Shown here: positions 9,501 through 15,765 of the stretch, piece by piece
How positions within the stretch are numbered: position 1 is the stretch's first letter
Layout of the letters: every line of letters starts with the position of its first letter
Virus record (IMG/VR): IMGVR_UViG_3300025889_000374
Span: 1-36,663 of that record
DNA from: a virus
Length of the DNA: 36,663 nucleotides
Direction: 5' to 3' (one strand)
The notes under the pieces: model-generated
Database searches by the model: none
Told to the model about the DNA's origin: nothing
Seen by the model: only the letters and a program-made list of their open reading frames with translations
Position numbers and translations under genes: made by a program

Positions 9501-9918
9501 ACCCAAGTGCCCCTAAACCGTCGCCACCTTGGTCGTAGGAGTACAGATACTTACCAGAGGTGTCGTACACCGCGACCATATTGTTGCCGAGATACCTGCT
9601 GTACCCGGTCAACTCCATCGGAGCAGATTGAAACCTCGGCTCGTACCCCGCGTCCGGGCTACCTCCTCCCCCAGTTGGCATATTTGCAATAATTGGGCCA
9701 TAGCCGCCATATGCCCAACCACCCGGCAAAAGATTTGGGTCTTTTTCGGGGTCATATTGACCGGGGAAATCAGGCAGCGGAATCTGCTCCATGTGACCGG
9801 ATTCACCACTACCAACCCAGTAGTACCCCAGTGGAAGGCCGGTTGAGTTATCAAAGTTCTCAGCGCTGCCCCCACCTTCGAAATGCTGCACGCCCTTTGT
9901 TTTTGACCCGCCGTCCAT
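6508..9918 (-). CDS. Giant repeat-rich virion protein (1136 aa)
   Basis: ATG behind AAAGG. Domains in order: a Gly-Gly N-terminus (VQHFEGGGSAENFD) and Tyr/Gly-rich region to about 125; one strong hydrophobic helix, about 135-158; an Ala/Thr-rich stretch (about 180-275) with AATTAAET units; a helical domain (about 275-490) that looks folded; an acidic Pro-rich linker; two copies of an 18-residue PPPAEQPLEMSDLFGPPE unit plus related SETFYDQFTGMEPPP copies; six YITGPTTGADTFPNATTTE-like units (about 800-1000); a GGTGGSG linker (about 1000-1035); and a conserved-looking end containing KMAQGGSVDEILALLG. The motif SNAANQN occurs three times. The single membrane-type helix and the Gly-Gly ends resemble ejection or internal proteins, while the Thr-rich repeats resemble adhesin or fibre linkers, so the role is open. 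It is real: frame and codon pattern hold over 3.4 kb. Confidence 0.75.
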   Translation of the reverse strand: MDGGSKTKGVQHFEGGGSAENFDNSTGLPLGYYWVGSGESGHMEQIPLPDFPGQYDPEKDPNLLPGGWAYGGYGPIIANMPTGGGGSPDAGYEPRFQSAPMELTGYSRYLGNNMVAVYDTSGKYLYSYDQGGDGLGALGFILIVGAAVLGAPYIAELIGGFGAPTVGSALTEMGVAELAGSMSAEALATAATELTVASASPTVAATIEAAQLAGLTGATTAAEAAGLTGATTAAETAAATTAAETAAATTAAPAATTAATTVAPAAAAAPAATPGFTFSNLVSNPGLTIGKALGITNPIAAQFVGNTIVNTAMNGGDIEAAAKGAIISTGIGVAADKLSPALTTALKDVDLPPAVKEAVVKGTTNAAKAVATAVVTGQDPAAAFINSVATSAFSEVSKQMGGTGLPPQAQNVAMAAAVASLRGQDITQATLNAALKEAIKTTADYADKALGLGGLTPEQISAAYRDASRRLDVPQTAIPAQQVDAAVTTIIAENELPPLPPPQETAAAEPAIETVLTDAGLVPGLPQGIDTDFKLTPDLPQETVNAILGPQTPAEGTQYAAVDSGVVSDAGPQGEPTIAPEPPPEPELVATDITGEPATSNTVSNAANQNLLADAGDTDAQATLISEPTTVIAVDADTGTALVTTPDGSVNIVENPDNVFQVGDTIPVDVTPPVSSETFYNEYASGEPPPAEQPLEMSDLFGPPEPPPAEQPLEMSDLFGPPEPPPAEQPSETFYDQFTGMEPPPVDVTPPVSSETFYDQFTGMEPPPAEPTPPDLSELYGPQPVSNAANQNLLSNEEAQTSYITGPTTGSDDFPNATTTETITDSPQSDYITGSLTGTDTEPNATTTETITSPTADPTDAQTTYITGPTTGADTFPNATTTETITDSPQTTYITGPTTGADTKPNATTTETITEGAQATPITGPTTGADTFPNATTTETITSPTDDPTGAQTTYIGDSNAANQNTITSPTDDPTGAQSDYITGPTTGADTPPNATTTETITGGTGGTGGTGGTGGSGTGGTGGSGTGGTGGSGGGSGAGTRTVLMPFGTAQAPLAAPKEPKLAGAAGWADEEGPIDYTPFEYVARKIAADEAKNTTKMAQGGSVDEILALLGVTSQDDAYSTGDAYLDELLRTLR
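6915..7515 (-). repeat. Coding repeat array: YITGPTTGADTFPNATTTETIT units
   Basis: Six degenerate units encode the pattern YITGPTTGxDxxPNATTTETIT, separated by either a short DSPQ-type spacer or a longer SPTxDPTxAQ spacer. A seventh, broken unit keeps only TTYI before a SNAANQN insertion. All units stay in the frame of the surrounding giant gene. The alternation of two spacer types suggests duplication of composite blocks rather than simple slippage. Confidence 0.85.
7730..7863 (-). repeat. 54-bp tandem coding repeat (PPPAEQPLEMSDLFGPPE)
   Basis: Two nearly identical 54-base units (7730-7783 and 7784-7837) and a partial third encode an 18-residue Pro-rich acidic unit. A related longer block ending in SETFYDQFTGMEPPP is duplicated just downstream in DNA coordinates (about 7612-7730). 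The copies differ by single bases, so the expansion is recent or maintained by recombination. Confidence 0.85.
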
Positions 9919-9950
9919 GTCGTTCTACCTTTGTTCGTGTTTTAGTGCAG

Positions 9951-11327
9951 CTACTGCGTCAAGTCGTAGAAAGACAGGGTTCCAAAAGCGTCACCCGTCG
10001 TAGCTCCAGAAACAGTTCTGATCTGGATAGTGTAGATATCGCTAACGCTGGTCAACGAAACGCCAAGCTGCAAGTCCCAGTTGTACCCAGTAGGTACGCT
10101 CACCGTGCCGGTTCCGCCGCTGCCGCTGGAAGTAACGTACTGCGTCTGCACAATGGAGCCGCCGGTAACTGCGGTAGCAGCCACATCGTACTGCACATTG
10201 CTGTCCGTTGGAACCGAAGCCCAAGACGCGCCCGTCAGGGTGGGGTTCTTCACCAAAGCAATCTCGTAGTTTTGGCTGGTGGTTGGTATTACAGAAATCG
10301 TGCTTGGCAGCACCACAGCACCCAGTGCAGTGGACGCGATACGGATAGACACCAGCGGAAGGAAGGTAGTTCCAATCGTAGTCAGTACGGCTGTGCGCCT
10401 AGCTGCGTGGGCGATTGATGTCTGCTCGTACCCGCCCTCAGAGACTACAGAACAGCATATCTGGGTCAGCGTAGCCGCAACGGCGACGGTTGAGGTTATC
10501 TCGTACCGCACGGGCAGGATTGCGGTTGTCATATACACGCCAGTGATGGAGTTGGCGTTGTTGAACGTGTGGCAGACGATGTACTGCCCGTCGATGATGA
10601 ACCCGCACCGAACTGACCCAACGCCCAGCCACTCGAAGTCCATCCACAGAATCTGCGACTTGGAGGGGTCCAGCACATACCCACTATCCCCTGTGCCGTC
10701 CAGCTTGTCGCCGTTCCATGCAGACTGGTTAACCGTGCGGGAATCATCGACAGAGCCAGATGTGTATGAGCGCAGGACAAAAGAGTTGGTGCTGCCAACC
10801 TTCTGGAAGAACACGCCGTTCTGGGTGCCAAAATAGCCTACCCGCTGCGTAAGCGTCGTGGCCGTGCTGCCGTCCATTACGAACGTAGCAAGCACTAACA
10901 AACCTTTACCGGGCTGGTAAGGGAAAACCCTGTACGTCTGCCGTACAACGGAGCCAACTCCACCAGCAGTAACCGCCATGTCCACCGCAGACTTGTTGAC
11001 TTGCCACGTAGATGAACCCGTGCCCGTCAGTGCCGTATCAAACTGGTTGTCGGCAGCGAAGCGGTTCTGGCTATCGAAGAGGGTATACGGGCTGCTGACC
11101 CGCAACCGCCCAAAGGCGTCGGTATTGGTTCCGTCGATGCTTACCGGAACAGTCGAAGTGGTGCCGGTCATAAGCTGCCCTATGATTTGGTCGAGTTGGT
11201 TGAAGTACAGCCGCAGGACATTAGTCAGTTGGTCTTGGTATTGCGCTTGGTACTGCGGCGGTGCTTTGGGCAGGCGTGGGGCTACCGTGTGCTGTAGCTC
11301 GTAGTCGGAGGTGACGATCAGGGCCAT
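9951..11327 (-). CDS. Structural (tail appendage-like) protein, 458 aa
   Basis: 458 residues. The first 60 residues (ALIVTSDYELQHTVAPRLPK, then QYQDQLTNVLRLYFNQLDQI) form a helix suited to docking or trimer formation. A short linker (STVPVSIDGTNTDAFGRLRV) leads to a Thr/Ser/Gly-rich beta-strand domain that fills the rest, with no cysteine pattern or catalytic motif. This organisation, an N-terminal helix followed by a beta-sandwich, is common in phage tail appendage and receptor-contact proteins, but I do not recognise a named family. It lies three bases after the hub-type gene and before the giant proteins. No clear ribosome site precedes its ATG, so translation is probably coupled to the upstream gene. 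Confidence 0.7.
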   Translation of the reverse strand: MALIVTSDYELQHTVAPRLPKAPPQYQAQYQDQLTNVLRLYFNQLDQIIGQLMTGTTSTVPVSIDGTNTDAFGRLRVSSPYTLFDSQNRFAADNQFDTALTGTGSSTWQVNKSAVDMAVTAGGVGSVVRQTYRVFPYQPGKGLLVLATFVMDGSTATTLTQRVGYFGTQNGVFFQKVGSTNSFVLRSYTSGSVDDSRTVNQSAWNGDKLDGTGDSGYVLDPSKSQILWMDFEWLGVGSVRCGFIIDGQYIVCHTFNNANSITGVYMTTAILPVRYEITSTVAVAATLTQICCSVVSEGGYEQTSIAHAARRTAVLTTIGTTFLPLVSIRIASTALGAVVLPSTISVIPTTSQNYEIALVKNPTLTGASWASVPTDSNVQYDVAATAVTGGSIVQTQYVTSSGSGGTGTVSVPTGYNWDLQLGVSLTSVSDIYTIQIRTVSGATTGDAFGTLSFYDLTQ

Positions 11328-11330
11328 AGG

Positions 11331-13472
11331 TCAGCGTCTGCCGTCGTTTCGGAGGTCGATGCGCGTGGAACCCATCTGCCACTGCACTCCAAGCCCGTTA
11401 GCCTGCAACTTCATGGACATCTGCCGTGCGCGGATGCGGATGTAGATCTGCCCGGTGTACTGGTCAACTTGCACAGAGGTGACCGGCGGGGTAGTCCCCG
11501 CAGTCTGCGAAACGGTTGCATCCGCGCTAGTGCTTATGCCGCCCACAGATGGCGGGGTGGTGTACCCCGAACCGGAGTTCTTCAACGGCTGCAAAGACAT
11601 CGTCACGGATGGCGCATCCACCGTAGACCCCCTGAACGTCAAGTCAGGCAGCAGCCGGTAGACAAACGCAAAGTTGTGCCCGTCGCCAATGTCGAACTGC
11701 GAAGTCGTGATGTAAGAGTCAATGGCAATAGGAACAGCCGGTTCCCCGTCATCAACGCCGTACTCATGGTTCACCAAGACCTGACTGTAGGTGGCCGCTA
11801 CAGGGTAATCCCTAAGCGACGTATCTAGCCATGCAGTACGCGCCATCGAACCAAAGTACCACAAATCTTCTGCGTAGTTATAGACGACATACTTGTCTAT
11901 GGTGTTGCTGGTAGAGGAGCAATAGAACCACCAGACTTCGTTAAACCCCTCGTTAGTCCCCGCAAAGATCTGCGACGCCTGCGCCTTGTTTATGTCTCCG
12001 TAGACGTACTGCCGAAGGTCGCAGCGAAGCGTCTGAACCGTACCGTCGTACTTATAGAATTTGTCCGTACCCATCCAGTAGGACACGCCGCTGGCGTACG
12101 CAGTGGCGTTAAGACTCGCTACCGAGATGTTGTCGGACAGAAGCTGCGTCTTCCACACGCCCGGAGGTCCGAGGTACTGCAACGAATACACCGCCGCGTC
12201 CGTCCAGACCAAGATTTCCTGTCGAGCCTGCAAGACGCTGGTGATCAGCGAACCATGCGAAAGGCGGATACTGCCCGCTTGGTTAGTTGCAGCGGGCACC
12301 CACTCGGTCACGCTCTCCTGATCAGACCACCGCACCAGCATAGGGTCGTACACGGTACTGAGGTAGTCGTTGGTTCCAAAGATGAGCGTAAAGCGGCTAG
12401 TGTCCGACACAATCAGCGTGTTCTGAGTGAGCGGGACGGAGTTGGCTCCTGTGAGCGACGATACCGGCACGGCCCGGATGGAGATGGTGTGCGTACCAGA
12501 ACCCACGGTCGTCGTATTGATAGCCGCCCCGCCCGAAGTTGTGGCTAGGTTGAACGTGGTTGCCGTTACGTACTTGGTGTAGTAAATCGTCTGCGGAATC
12601 AGCGGCGCGGGAAGCGCCCCCGTCGTATTGAACATGATTGGCGTATTGGCCGGAATCGGGTAGCCTGTGTTGGTCGTCAAGGTCACAAGCCCCGGCGTTG
12701 CGTTGGATATCGTGCAGGTTGTTGGGGACGCGAGATTAGGAACGTACCCCGCCGCCCAGTAATACATGGCTCCCTGTTTCGGCCCGAAGATCAGGTTCTC
12801 GCCAAAGTTGTACTGCGACCAGATACGCAGCGTAGACGCCGCCGACAGACCCGCACCGCCCCAGTTACCAGAATTCCATGCCCCCGCACCCCAAGCTGCC
12901 GCCGGGGTATTCAAGCCGTCTCCAATATGAAGCTGGTAGGCAGCGTAGACGGCAGTACCCCCACCCGACGCGTTGGCCGAAGCGTTGCCCGACGCAGTGA
13001 TGGTGTACGTGGAGCTAGTAGGCGCGGTCTGAATCTTATACTCGCCGTTCAGCGTCAGCCCGCCGACAGCCGTGGCCCCGTAAAACGTAACGTAGTCTCC
13101 AACGGAGAACCCCCCGGCGGCGTCTGTCACGGTGACCGTAGGTGAGTTCAGTACCGTCGTAAACGGGTTTGTGCCCAGCAAAACAGTTGCCCGCAGCGGG
13201 GTAATGTCGTAGTACGAACCGCTCTGTTCGATGTAGAACTTGCTCTCTGTACCGACACCCATGAGGTTTGCGCCAGCCAGCGTGGTCCAGTTCCACAGTG
13301 AGCGGCACGTACCGATATAGGTATTGTTGGAGATACGCTGCCAGCCGCCGATCTTCTCTGGCGTGCCCTGCCGAAAACGAATCTTCTCCGACTCGTAGTA
13401 ACCATTCTCGTTAGTCAGGCGCGTGTTCTCTCGGTTTACACCCGGCCTGAGTGTGATCTTCTGTAAGGGCAT
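11331..13472 (-). CDS. Tail hub / DNA-stabilisation type protein (P22 gp10-like)
   Basis: 713 residues. The chosen start is the ATG at 13472, two bases after the lysozyme stop and behind GAGG; a longer frame from 13550 would run inside the lysozyme gene and gives an implausible Arg/Pro-rich leader. The N-terminus, PLQKITLRPGVNRENTRLTN then ENGYYESEKIRFRQGTPEKIGGW, is a pattern I associate with podovirus proteins that close the portal channel, comparable to P22 gp10. The rest is rich in beta strands, with many Trp/Tyr and repeated Asp-Gly turns consistent with a propeller or multi-domain beta fold. It belongs with the adaptor-like genes at 22.1 and 24.0 kb functionally, although it sits after the lysis genes. 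The P22 comparison is by pattern only. Confidence 0.65.
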   Translation of the reverse strand: MPLQKITLRPGVNRENTRLTNENGYYESEKIRFRQGTPEKIGGWQRISNNTYIGTCRSLWNWTTLAGANLMGVGTESKFYIEQSGSYYDITPLRATVLLGTNPFTTVLNSPTVTVTDAAGGFSVGDYVTFYGATAVGGLTLNGEYKIQTAPTSSTYTITASGNASANASGGGTAVYAAYQLHIGDGLNTPAAAWGAGAWNSGNWGGAGLSAASTLRIWSQYNFGENLIFGPKQGAMYYWAAGYVPNLASPTTCTISNATPGLVTLTTNTGYPIPANTPIMFNTTGALPAPLIPQTIYYTKYVTATTFNLATTSGGAAINTTTVGSGTHTISIRAVPVSSLTGANSVPLTQNTLIVSDTSRFTLIFGTNDYLSTVYDPMLVRWSDQESVTEWVPAATNQAGSIRLSHGSLITSVLQARQEILVWTDAAVYSLQYLGPPGVWKTQLLSDNISVASLNATAYASGVSYWMGTDKFYKYDGTVQTLRCDLRQYVYGDINKAQASQIFAGTNEGFNEVWWFYCSSTSNTIDKYVVYNYAEDLWYFGSMARTAWLDTSLRDYPVAATYSQVLVNHEYGVDDGEPAVPIAIDSYITTSQFDIGDGHNFAFVYRLLPDLTFRGSTVDAPSVTMSLQPLKNSGSGYTTPPSVGGISTSADATVSQTAGTTPPVTSVQVDQYTGQIYIRIRARQMSMKLQANGLGVQWQMGSTRIDLRNDGRR

Positions 13473-13474
13473 GG

Positions 13475-13936
13475 CTACCTCAACAATAGGGCTTCGGCGT
13501 CGCGGCGTTTGACCAGTCCGGGGAGAACCTTGCCCCCACCGCGCACCCACTTCCCAAGTTCTTCTCGCGCCGCTTCAAGTTCTCCGGAGTTGATCTTCTT
13601 ACGGAGTGTTGAGGACTGAAGTCTACCAGTACCGAGGTTGTATGTGAAGTCCAGAATAGCCGCCGTAGGGCCGGGGCCGAGTTCCGACAGACCGGGGCAG
13701 AGCCTGAGTACCTTGGGGTAGATGTCCATGAGTTCGTGCATAAGCAACTGCTCTGCACGCTCTTTGGTCACCGGGGGGTCTGCCAGCGTTACCTTGACGC
13801 CGTTCTCGTAGGCTGTGGTCCCATAAGAAATTGTGGGAATTCCGGCGGGGCACAAGTAAGGACGAAGGTAAAGGCCCTCAAATCTACGACATAGTGCAGC
13901 CGCAATTAGTAACGCGTCATCTCTTACTGTTGCCAT
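13475..13936 (-). CDS. Endolysin, GH24 (T4-type) lysozyme with E-C-T triad
   Basis: 153 residues. It hydrolyses the beta-1,4 bond between N-acetylmuramic acid and N-acetylglucosamine of peptidoglycan at the end of infection. The family signature is FEGLYLRPYLCPAGIPTISYGTT at residues 19-41, with Glu20 as the catalytic acid, Cys29 at the usual Asp position and Thr35; the second family patch is AILDFTYNLGTG at about 93-104. Length is normal for a single-domain phage lysozyme. There is no signal peptide; the N-terminal LLIAAAL stretch is short and followed by Arg-Arg, so a signal-anchor is unlikely. It needs a holin to reach the wall. Its ATG has only a weak ribosome site (GGGATT), and the upstream gap is shared with the promoter and leader of the divergent HNH gene. 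Confidence 0.93.
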   Translation of the reverse strand: MATVRDDALLIAAALCRRFEGLYLRPYLCPAGIPTISYGTTAYENGVKVTLADPPVTKERAEQLLMHELMDIYPKVLRLCPGLSELGPGPTAAILDFTYNLGTGRLQSSTLRKKINSGELEAAREELGKWVRGGGKVLPGLVKRRDAEALLLR

Positions 13937-13938
13937 GC

Positions 13939-13944
13939 TATAAT
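13939..13944 (+). promoter_or_regulatory. Extended -10 promoter for the HNH gene
   Basis: A perfect TATAAT is preceded by TGC, an extended -10 element, 25 bases before the HNH start codon. No good -35 hexamer stands 16-18 bases upstream, in the first codons of the lysozyme gene, which is acceptable for extended -10 promoters. Transcription would begin near 13951 and give a leader of roughly 18 bases containing the ribosome site TTGGAGGA. This is the only plus-strand promoter I can support. Confidence 0.6.
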
Positions 13945-13947
13945 CCC

Positions 13948-13968
13948 AACTGTACTTGGAGGACAGTT
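13948..13968 (+). promoter_or_regulatory. Leader hairpin with Shine-Dalgarno in its loop
   Basis: AACTGT (13948-13953) and ACAGTT (13963-13968) are perfect inverted repeats enclosing the loop ACTTGGAGG, which carries the ribosome site. The start codon follows directly at 13969. Transcripts from the nearby promoter would begin inside the left arm and lack the full stem, whereas longer plus-strand transcripts would contain it. Confidence 0.45.
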
Positions 13969-14535
13969 ATGAGCGCCCCTACCACTATTCACTCTAAAGG
14001 AATTGACTGGATTGTTTGTGCCACTGGTGAAATTAGAACTCCAGCGCACACAAGTACGTACACGCGAACGCGAAACGGAAAAAACCAGACGTTTACAGCC
14101 TCTTTTCAAGAAAAGCCGTTGGCACAAACAAAAACCAGAACTGGCTATCTGGAAGTTTCTGCGGCAAAAAACGGTAAGCGCATTAAGCATCTTGTGCATC
14201 GTCTTATCGGCATGGCGTTCGTTCCGGGATACGCCGAAGACCTTACCATAAACCATATAAACGGCGTAAAAACTGACAACCGCATTGAAAACTTGGAGTG
14301 GATTAGCCTTGCGGACAACACAAAGCATCAGTGGCGTACAGGATTGGTAAGCCTTCGCGGAGAAATGCAACCCAATCATAAACTTACAAGCAAACAAGTT
14401 GTCTACATTAGAAGGCTTCTTCGCCAAGGCGTAAGCGCAAATGCATTATCCGTTGTGGCCGGTGTTTCATCTAGCACGATAGACCTTATAAAAGACAATG
14501 TTCGGTGGAAAGACCTACCGGAGGATGCGGCCTGA
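13969..14535 (+). CDS. HNH endonuclease (free-standing homing type)
   Basis: 188 residues on the strand opposite to all neighbours. The start is the ATG at 13969 with TTGGAGGA eight bases upstream; the frame is open back to 13831 but that part overlaps the lysozyme. The HNH domain spans about 72-122: LVHRLIGMAF, then NHINGVKTDNRIENLEW with His96, Asn95 and Asn104 as metal and catalytic residues, and DNTKH near 116-120. A C-terminal helix-turn-helix (about 138-180, KLTSKQVVYIRRLLRQG then STIDLIK) probably binds DNA. Such genes are mobile and cut cognate alleles lacking them. Hand counts of two 60-base stretches gave 45-50% GC, lower than the surrounding genes. Its TGA ends exactly one base before the stop of the convergent holin-like gene, so it fills the gap between holin and lysozyme precisely. 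Confidence 0.9.
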   Translation: MSAPTTIHSKGIDWIVCATGEIRTPAHTSTYTRTRNGKNQTFTASFQEKPLAQTKTRTGYLEVSAAKNGKRIKHLVHRLIGMAFVPGYAEDLTINHINGVKTDNRIENLEWISLADNTKHQWRTGLVSLRGEMQPNHKLTSKQVVYIRRLLRQGVSANALSVVAGVSSSTIDLIKDNVRWKDLPEDAA

Positions 14536-15006
14536 CTATTTTCCGCGCTTCCCTAATGACCTGTCAGCAAAGAAAAAGCCAAGCACTGCGCCGCCAAGTT
14601 CGCGGTCCCAGTCGTCCATCACAAACTTGTTGGCATACAGCTTCATTACCCAGAGGGTGAGCGCGATTGTTGCAGCGCAGGGGCGAATGACGCCGTTCCA
14701 AATATCTACGACAGAGTACCCAGTAGGCTTGAACGCCTGCGCGACTGCCATACCAAATGCGTCTGCCTCTGACTTATCTACTGCCGCTATGGCCTGTGCT
14801 TCGATGGTTTTGATGCCCAGTTCAGCCTGCACACGCTGCGCTTCCAGCGCACGCTGGTGGGCCTTGTCGTCAAGCTCGGACTGGAGTTGCAGCATCTCGA
14901 CTTCATGCTTGTGGTCCTGCTTCTTGTTGATGAATGCCGAGGCTTCGCCCCAGATCATCCGGAATACAGACCCGCCCAGAAACGACAACAGTGCAGCAAA
15001 CATCAT
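14536..15006 (-). CDS. Holin-like membrane protein
   Basis: 156 residues. An N-terminal hydrophobic segment (MMFAALLSFLGGSVFRMIW) is followed by a charged helical domain (about 25-90, KKQDHKHEVEMLQLQSELD onward), a second membrane segment (about 104-124, GVIRPCAATIALTLWVMKLY) and a third hydrophobic stretch (GGAVLGFFFADRSL). This matches a widespread phage family usually annotated as a three-segment holin-like protein; it would open or depolarise the inner membrane so lysozyme can act. The start overlaps the preceding stop (ATGATG over TGA), so translation is coupled, with AAGGTG upstream. Lysozyme is the next minus-strand gene, but the plus-strand HNH gene now separates them. Family assignment is by pattern. 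Confidence 0.7.
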   Translation of the reverse strand: MMFAALLSFLGGSVFRMIWGEASAFINKKQDHKHEVEMLQLQSELDDKAHQRALEAQRVQAELGIKTIEAQAIAAVDKSEADAFGMAVAQAFKPTGYSVVDIWNGVIRPCAATIALTLWVMKLYANKFVMDDWDRELGGAVLGFFFADRSLGKRGK

Positions 15007-15266
15007 TTCACCTTCGCTCTTTCTTCCATCAGCTTGAGGCGAACCTGCAAGTCGTGGAGGTCCCTGTAAATCTCTTCCTTCAGTGCGTGGCGCTTTTCTG
15101 CCGAGATGGGGCTGTCAGTCGGCACCCCGGTGGCGGTAATCAGGGCGGGCATGTTGCCCTCAATCTTGGTCAGGCGGGTATTGAAGGACGACACTTCGCC
15201 GAGTAGCCACGCTAGGCTGGCTACCACTATAGGGATTACGGCTTTGAGTGCGTCAGACCAGTTCAC
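15003..15266 (-). CDS. Small membrane-anchored protein of the lysis region
   Basis: 87 residues from a GTG that overlaps the previous stop (GTGA). One N-terminal membrane helix (about 6-25, ALKAVIPIVVASLAWLLGEV) is followed by a soluble, charged helix ending in LHDLQVRLKLMEERAKVK. An N-in single-anchor protein with a periplasmic coiled helix next to a holin is the layout of an inner-membrane spanin, but no partner lipoprotein is seen and the helix is short; a holin accessory or antiholin is equally possible. Start choice is set by the ribosome site and the overlap. Confidence 0.65.
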   Translation of the reverse strand: MNWSDALKAVIPIVVASLAWLLGEVSSFNTRLTKIEGNMPALITATGVPTDSPISAEKRHALKEEIYRDLHDLQVRLKLMEERAKVK

Positions 15267-15577
15267 GGCGCGGCTTGATCACGCTGCTCTGCAAGCTGGA
15301 GGTACATACTGTACAGAGCGACATAAACGTCTTGCTGCGACATCGTTTGGCCGGTTAGCGCACCAGTGGCCGGGTCGCGCAGGTTGATAACCCCCTGCGG
15401 ATCGAAGTCGCAGGCCAGTCCCGATTGCGACTGAATGAAAACGCCGCTGTCCAGAACAACAACCGTCTCTTCTTTGAACGCAACGGCGGGGGTCGTGTTG
15501 TACGGGTTGTTGATAAGCACCTGATTGCATCGCTGCCACTTGGTGCCGGTGACTTGAGTCTCTTGATAGTTAGCCAT
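15263..15577 (-). CDS. Conserved phage protein of unknown function
   Basis: 104 residues. The ATG at 15577 has a strong AAAGGAG ten bases upstream; the frame is open to 15667 but that part overlaps the previous gene and reads as Arg/Pro-rich junk. The sequence has patches typical of a small conserved beta domain: WQRCNQVLINNPY, FKEETVVVLDSGVF, and FDPQGVINLRDPATG, then a helical end (YVALYSMYLQLAEQRD). I recognise this pattern from phage structural regions but know no function. It overlaps the preceding coiled-coil gene by eight bases and the following gene by four, so the small genes 15.0-15.8 kb form one coupled group. Confidence 0.75.
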   Translation of the reverse strand: MANYQETQVTGTKWQRCNQVLINNPYNTTPAVAFKEETVVVLDSGVFIQSQSGLACDFDPQGVINLRDPATGALTGQTMSQQDVYVALYSMYLQLAEQRDQAAP

Positions 15578-15761
15578 CAATCTGCTCCTTTGCGTTAGCT
15601 TTGTCTTCGGGGGTTGGTGCTGGGGCCATCGCCTCAAGCGCCTTAATCTTTGCTTGCAGGGACGCAATCGTCCCGGCGTCCAGTACGTTTTGGTTCAGGG
15701 CGTTGTTGCGCTGGGCAATCAGCAGTTCAAAACGCGCGTTCAGTTCGAGTTCATCAGTCAT
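15570..15761 (-). CDS. Small coiled-coil protein
   Basis: 63 residues, beginning four bases after the fibre-like gene's stop. The body (LNARFELLIAQRNNALNQNV, then TIASLQAKIKALEAM) has heptad spacing of hydrophobic residues and is probably a coiled coil; the end is Pro/Ala/Lys-rich. I do not recognise a family. Position directly after a fibre gene would fit a small fibre-associated or chaperone-like factor, but this is only context. Confidence 0.6.
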   Translation of the reverse strand: MTDELELNARFELLIAQRNNALNQNVLDAGTIASLQAKIKALEAMAPAPTPEDKANAKEQIDG

Positions 15762-15765
15762 GTTT

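Noticed and set aside
8594-9538. 314-codon plus-strand Ala/Val-rich frame opposite the giant repeat gene
   Set aside because: A low-complexity shadow of the Ala/Thr-rich minus-strand protein; no ribosome site.
13473-13550. Longer start of the hub-type gene at 13550
   Set aside because: Overlaps the lysozyme end and gives an Arg/Pro-rich leader; the ATG at 13472 has a ribosome site and a typical N-terminus.
14536-14600. Terminator for the HNH transcript
   Set aside because: No stem with a T tract was seen after its stop, and the convergent holin-like gene begins at the next base.
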